Shown here piece after piece: positions 6,124-6,252 of a stretch of 6,252 bases of DNA (the stretch's first letter is position 1; the number at the start of each line of letters is the position of its first letter). Source of the stretch: Candidatus Delongbacteria bacterium (GTDB taxonomy: Bacteria > JAGOEH01); NCBI GenBank assembly GCA_017997825.1, contig JAGOEH010000181.1:1-6252 (forward strand), written 5' to 3'. Below the pieces are notes generated by a model. It ran no database searches. It worked only from the letters and a program-made list of their open reading frames with translations, and was not told the origin of the DNA. The position numbers and the translations under genes are program-made.

Positions 6124-6137
6124 GCTTTCCTTTTCAT

Positions 6138-6252
6138 TTACTTCAGGTACATCATCCGTTTGGTGATGGTCTGATTCTGGGTGGTCATCTGATAGAAATA
6201 CATGCCGGTCGGGGTCGGACGGCCCGATTTATCGACGCCGTGCCAAACCACT
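6138..6252 (-). CDS. C-terminal end of a T9SS cargo protein (type A sorting domain), 5' part outside window
   Basis: Only the last 37 codons are inside the window; the frame runs off the right edge. The residues read V-V-W-H-G-V-D, KSGRPTPTGMYFYQMTT, QNQTITKRMMYLK, stop. This is the T9SS type A C-terminal sorting domain (overlapping the FlgD-Ig-like profile): W-x-G-x-D-xx-G-xxxxx-G-x-Y-x-Y strand pairs followed by a K-R-MM-x-L-K ending. In FCB bacteria this domain directs a protein through the type IX secretion system across the outer membrane, after Sec export, and is cleaved when the cargo is released or anchored to the surface. The passenger domain lies beyond the window, so the actual activity cannot be told. 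It is not in the same transcript as the methyltransferase gene, because a strong terminator follows at 6000-6042. Confidence 0.88.
   Translation of the reverse strand, partial: VVWHGVDKSGRPTPTGMYFYQMTTQNQTITKRMMYLK

Larger units (their letters stand above)
5817..6137. other. Intergenic region between the T9SS-cargo and methyltransferase genes
   Basis: This 321-bp gap holds, in the minus direction, the 3' untranslated part of the T9SS-cargo gene with a hairpin (6094-6123), its intrinsic terminator (6000-6042), a 12-bp palindrome (5870-5881) and the methyltransferase ribosome binding site (GGAG, 5829-5826). Because a terminator stands upstream, the methyltransferase should have its own promoter between about 5830 and 6000, but I could not find a convincing -35/-10 pair there. 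No supported small ORF. Confidence 0.55.

Overview
The window appears to be chromosomal DNA from a Gram-negative (diderm) bacterium. It encodes an LptE-type lipoprotein, a large exported protein that looks like an outer-membrane beta-barrel, and, at the right edge, the C-terminal tail of a type IX secretion (T9SS) cargo protein. The T9SS tail places the organism in or near the Bacteroidota/FCB superphylum. Clear Shine-Dalgarno sequences precede lptE, the barrel gene and the methyltransferase gene. That is less typical of Bacteroidota proper, so a less-studied FCB lineage (Calditrichota, Marinimicrobia or KSB1-like) is a reasonable guess, but the window cannot settle it. I see no mobile elements, tRNA/rRNA genes or CRISPR arrays.

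Layout. Bases 2-2740 (+ strand) form a likely transcription unit: the 3' part of a spore-photoproduct-lyase-like radical SAM protein, then lptE (LPS transport lipoprotein), then rarA (AAA+ ATPase at stalled replication forks), which begins 6 nt after lptE. A candidate promoter in the gap before lptE could drive lptE-rarA separately. A 36-nt gap separates rarA from a convergent minus-strand gene (2777-4696) for a 639-aa secreted protein with a FecR-like N-terminal region and a probable beta-barrel. Bases 4697-5015 hold its candidate promoter, a leader inverted repeat and a GC-rich hairpin after the next gene. A class I SAM methyltransferase gene follows on the minus strand (5016-5816). Another non-coding gap carries a strong intrinsic terminator (6000-6042), which ends the transcript of the T9SS-cargo gene (6138-6252, cut by the window edge).

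How the genes work together. Three of the six genes belong to the cell envelope (LptE, the barrel protein, the T9SS cargo). Two plausibly relate to DNA metabolism, RarA and, by distant homology only, the SPL-like protein. The methyltransferase substrate is unknown. The minus-strand genes are separated by non-coding gaps of about 320 bases and probably have separate promoters. Nothing here proves an undescribed multi-gene system. The most distinctive items are the FecR-like/barrel protein with a thrombospondin-type-3-like acidic loop, and the SPL-family protein that lacks the catalytic cysteine at its expected position in a probable non-spore-former.
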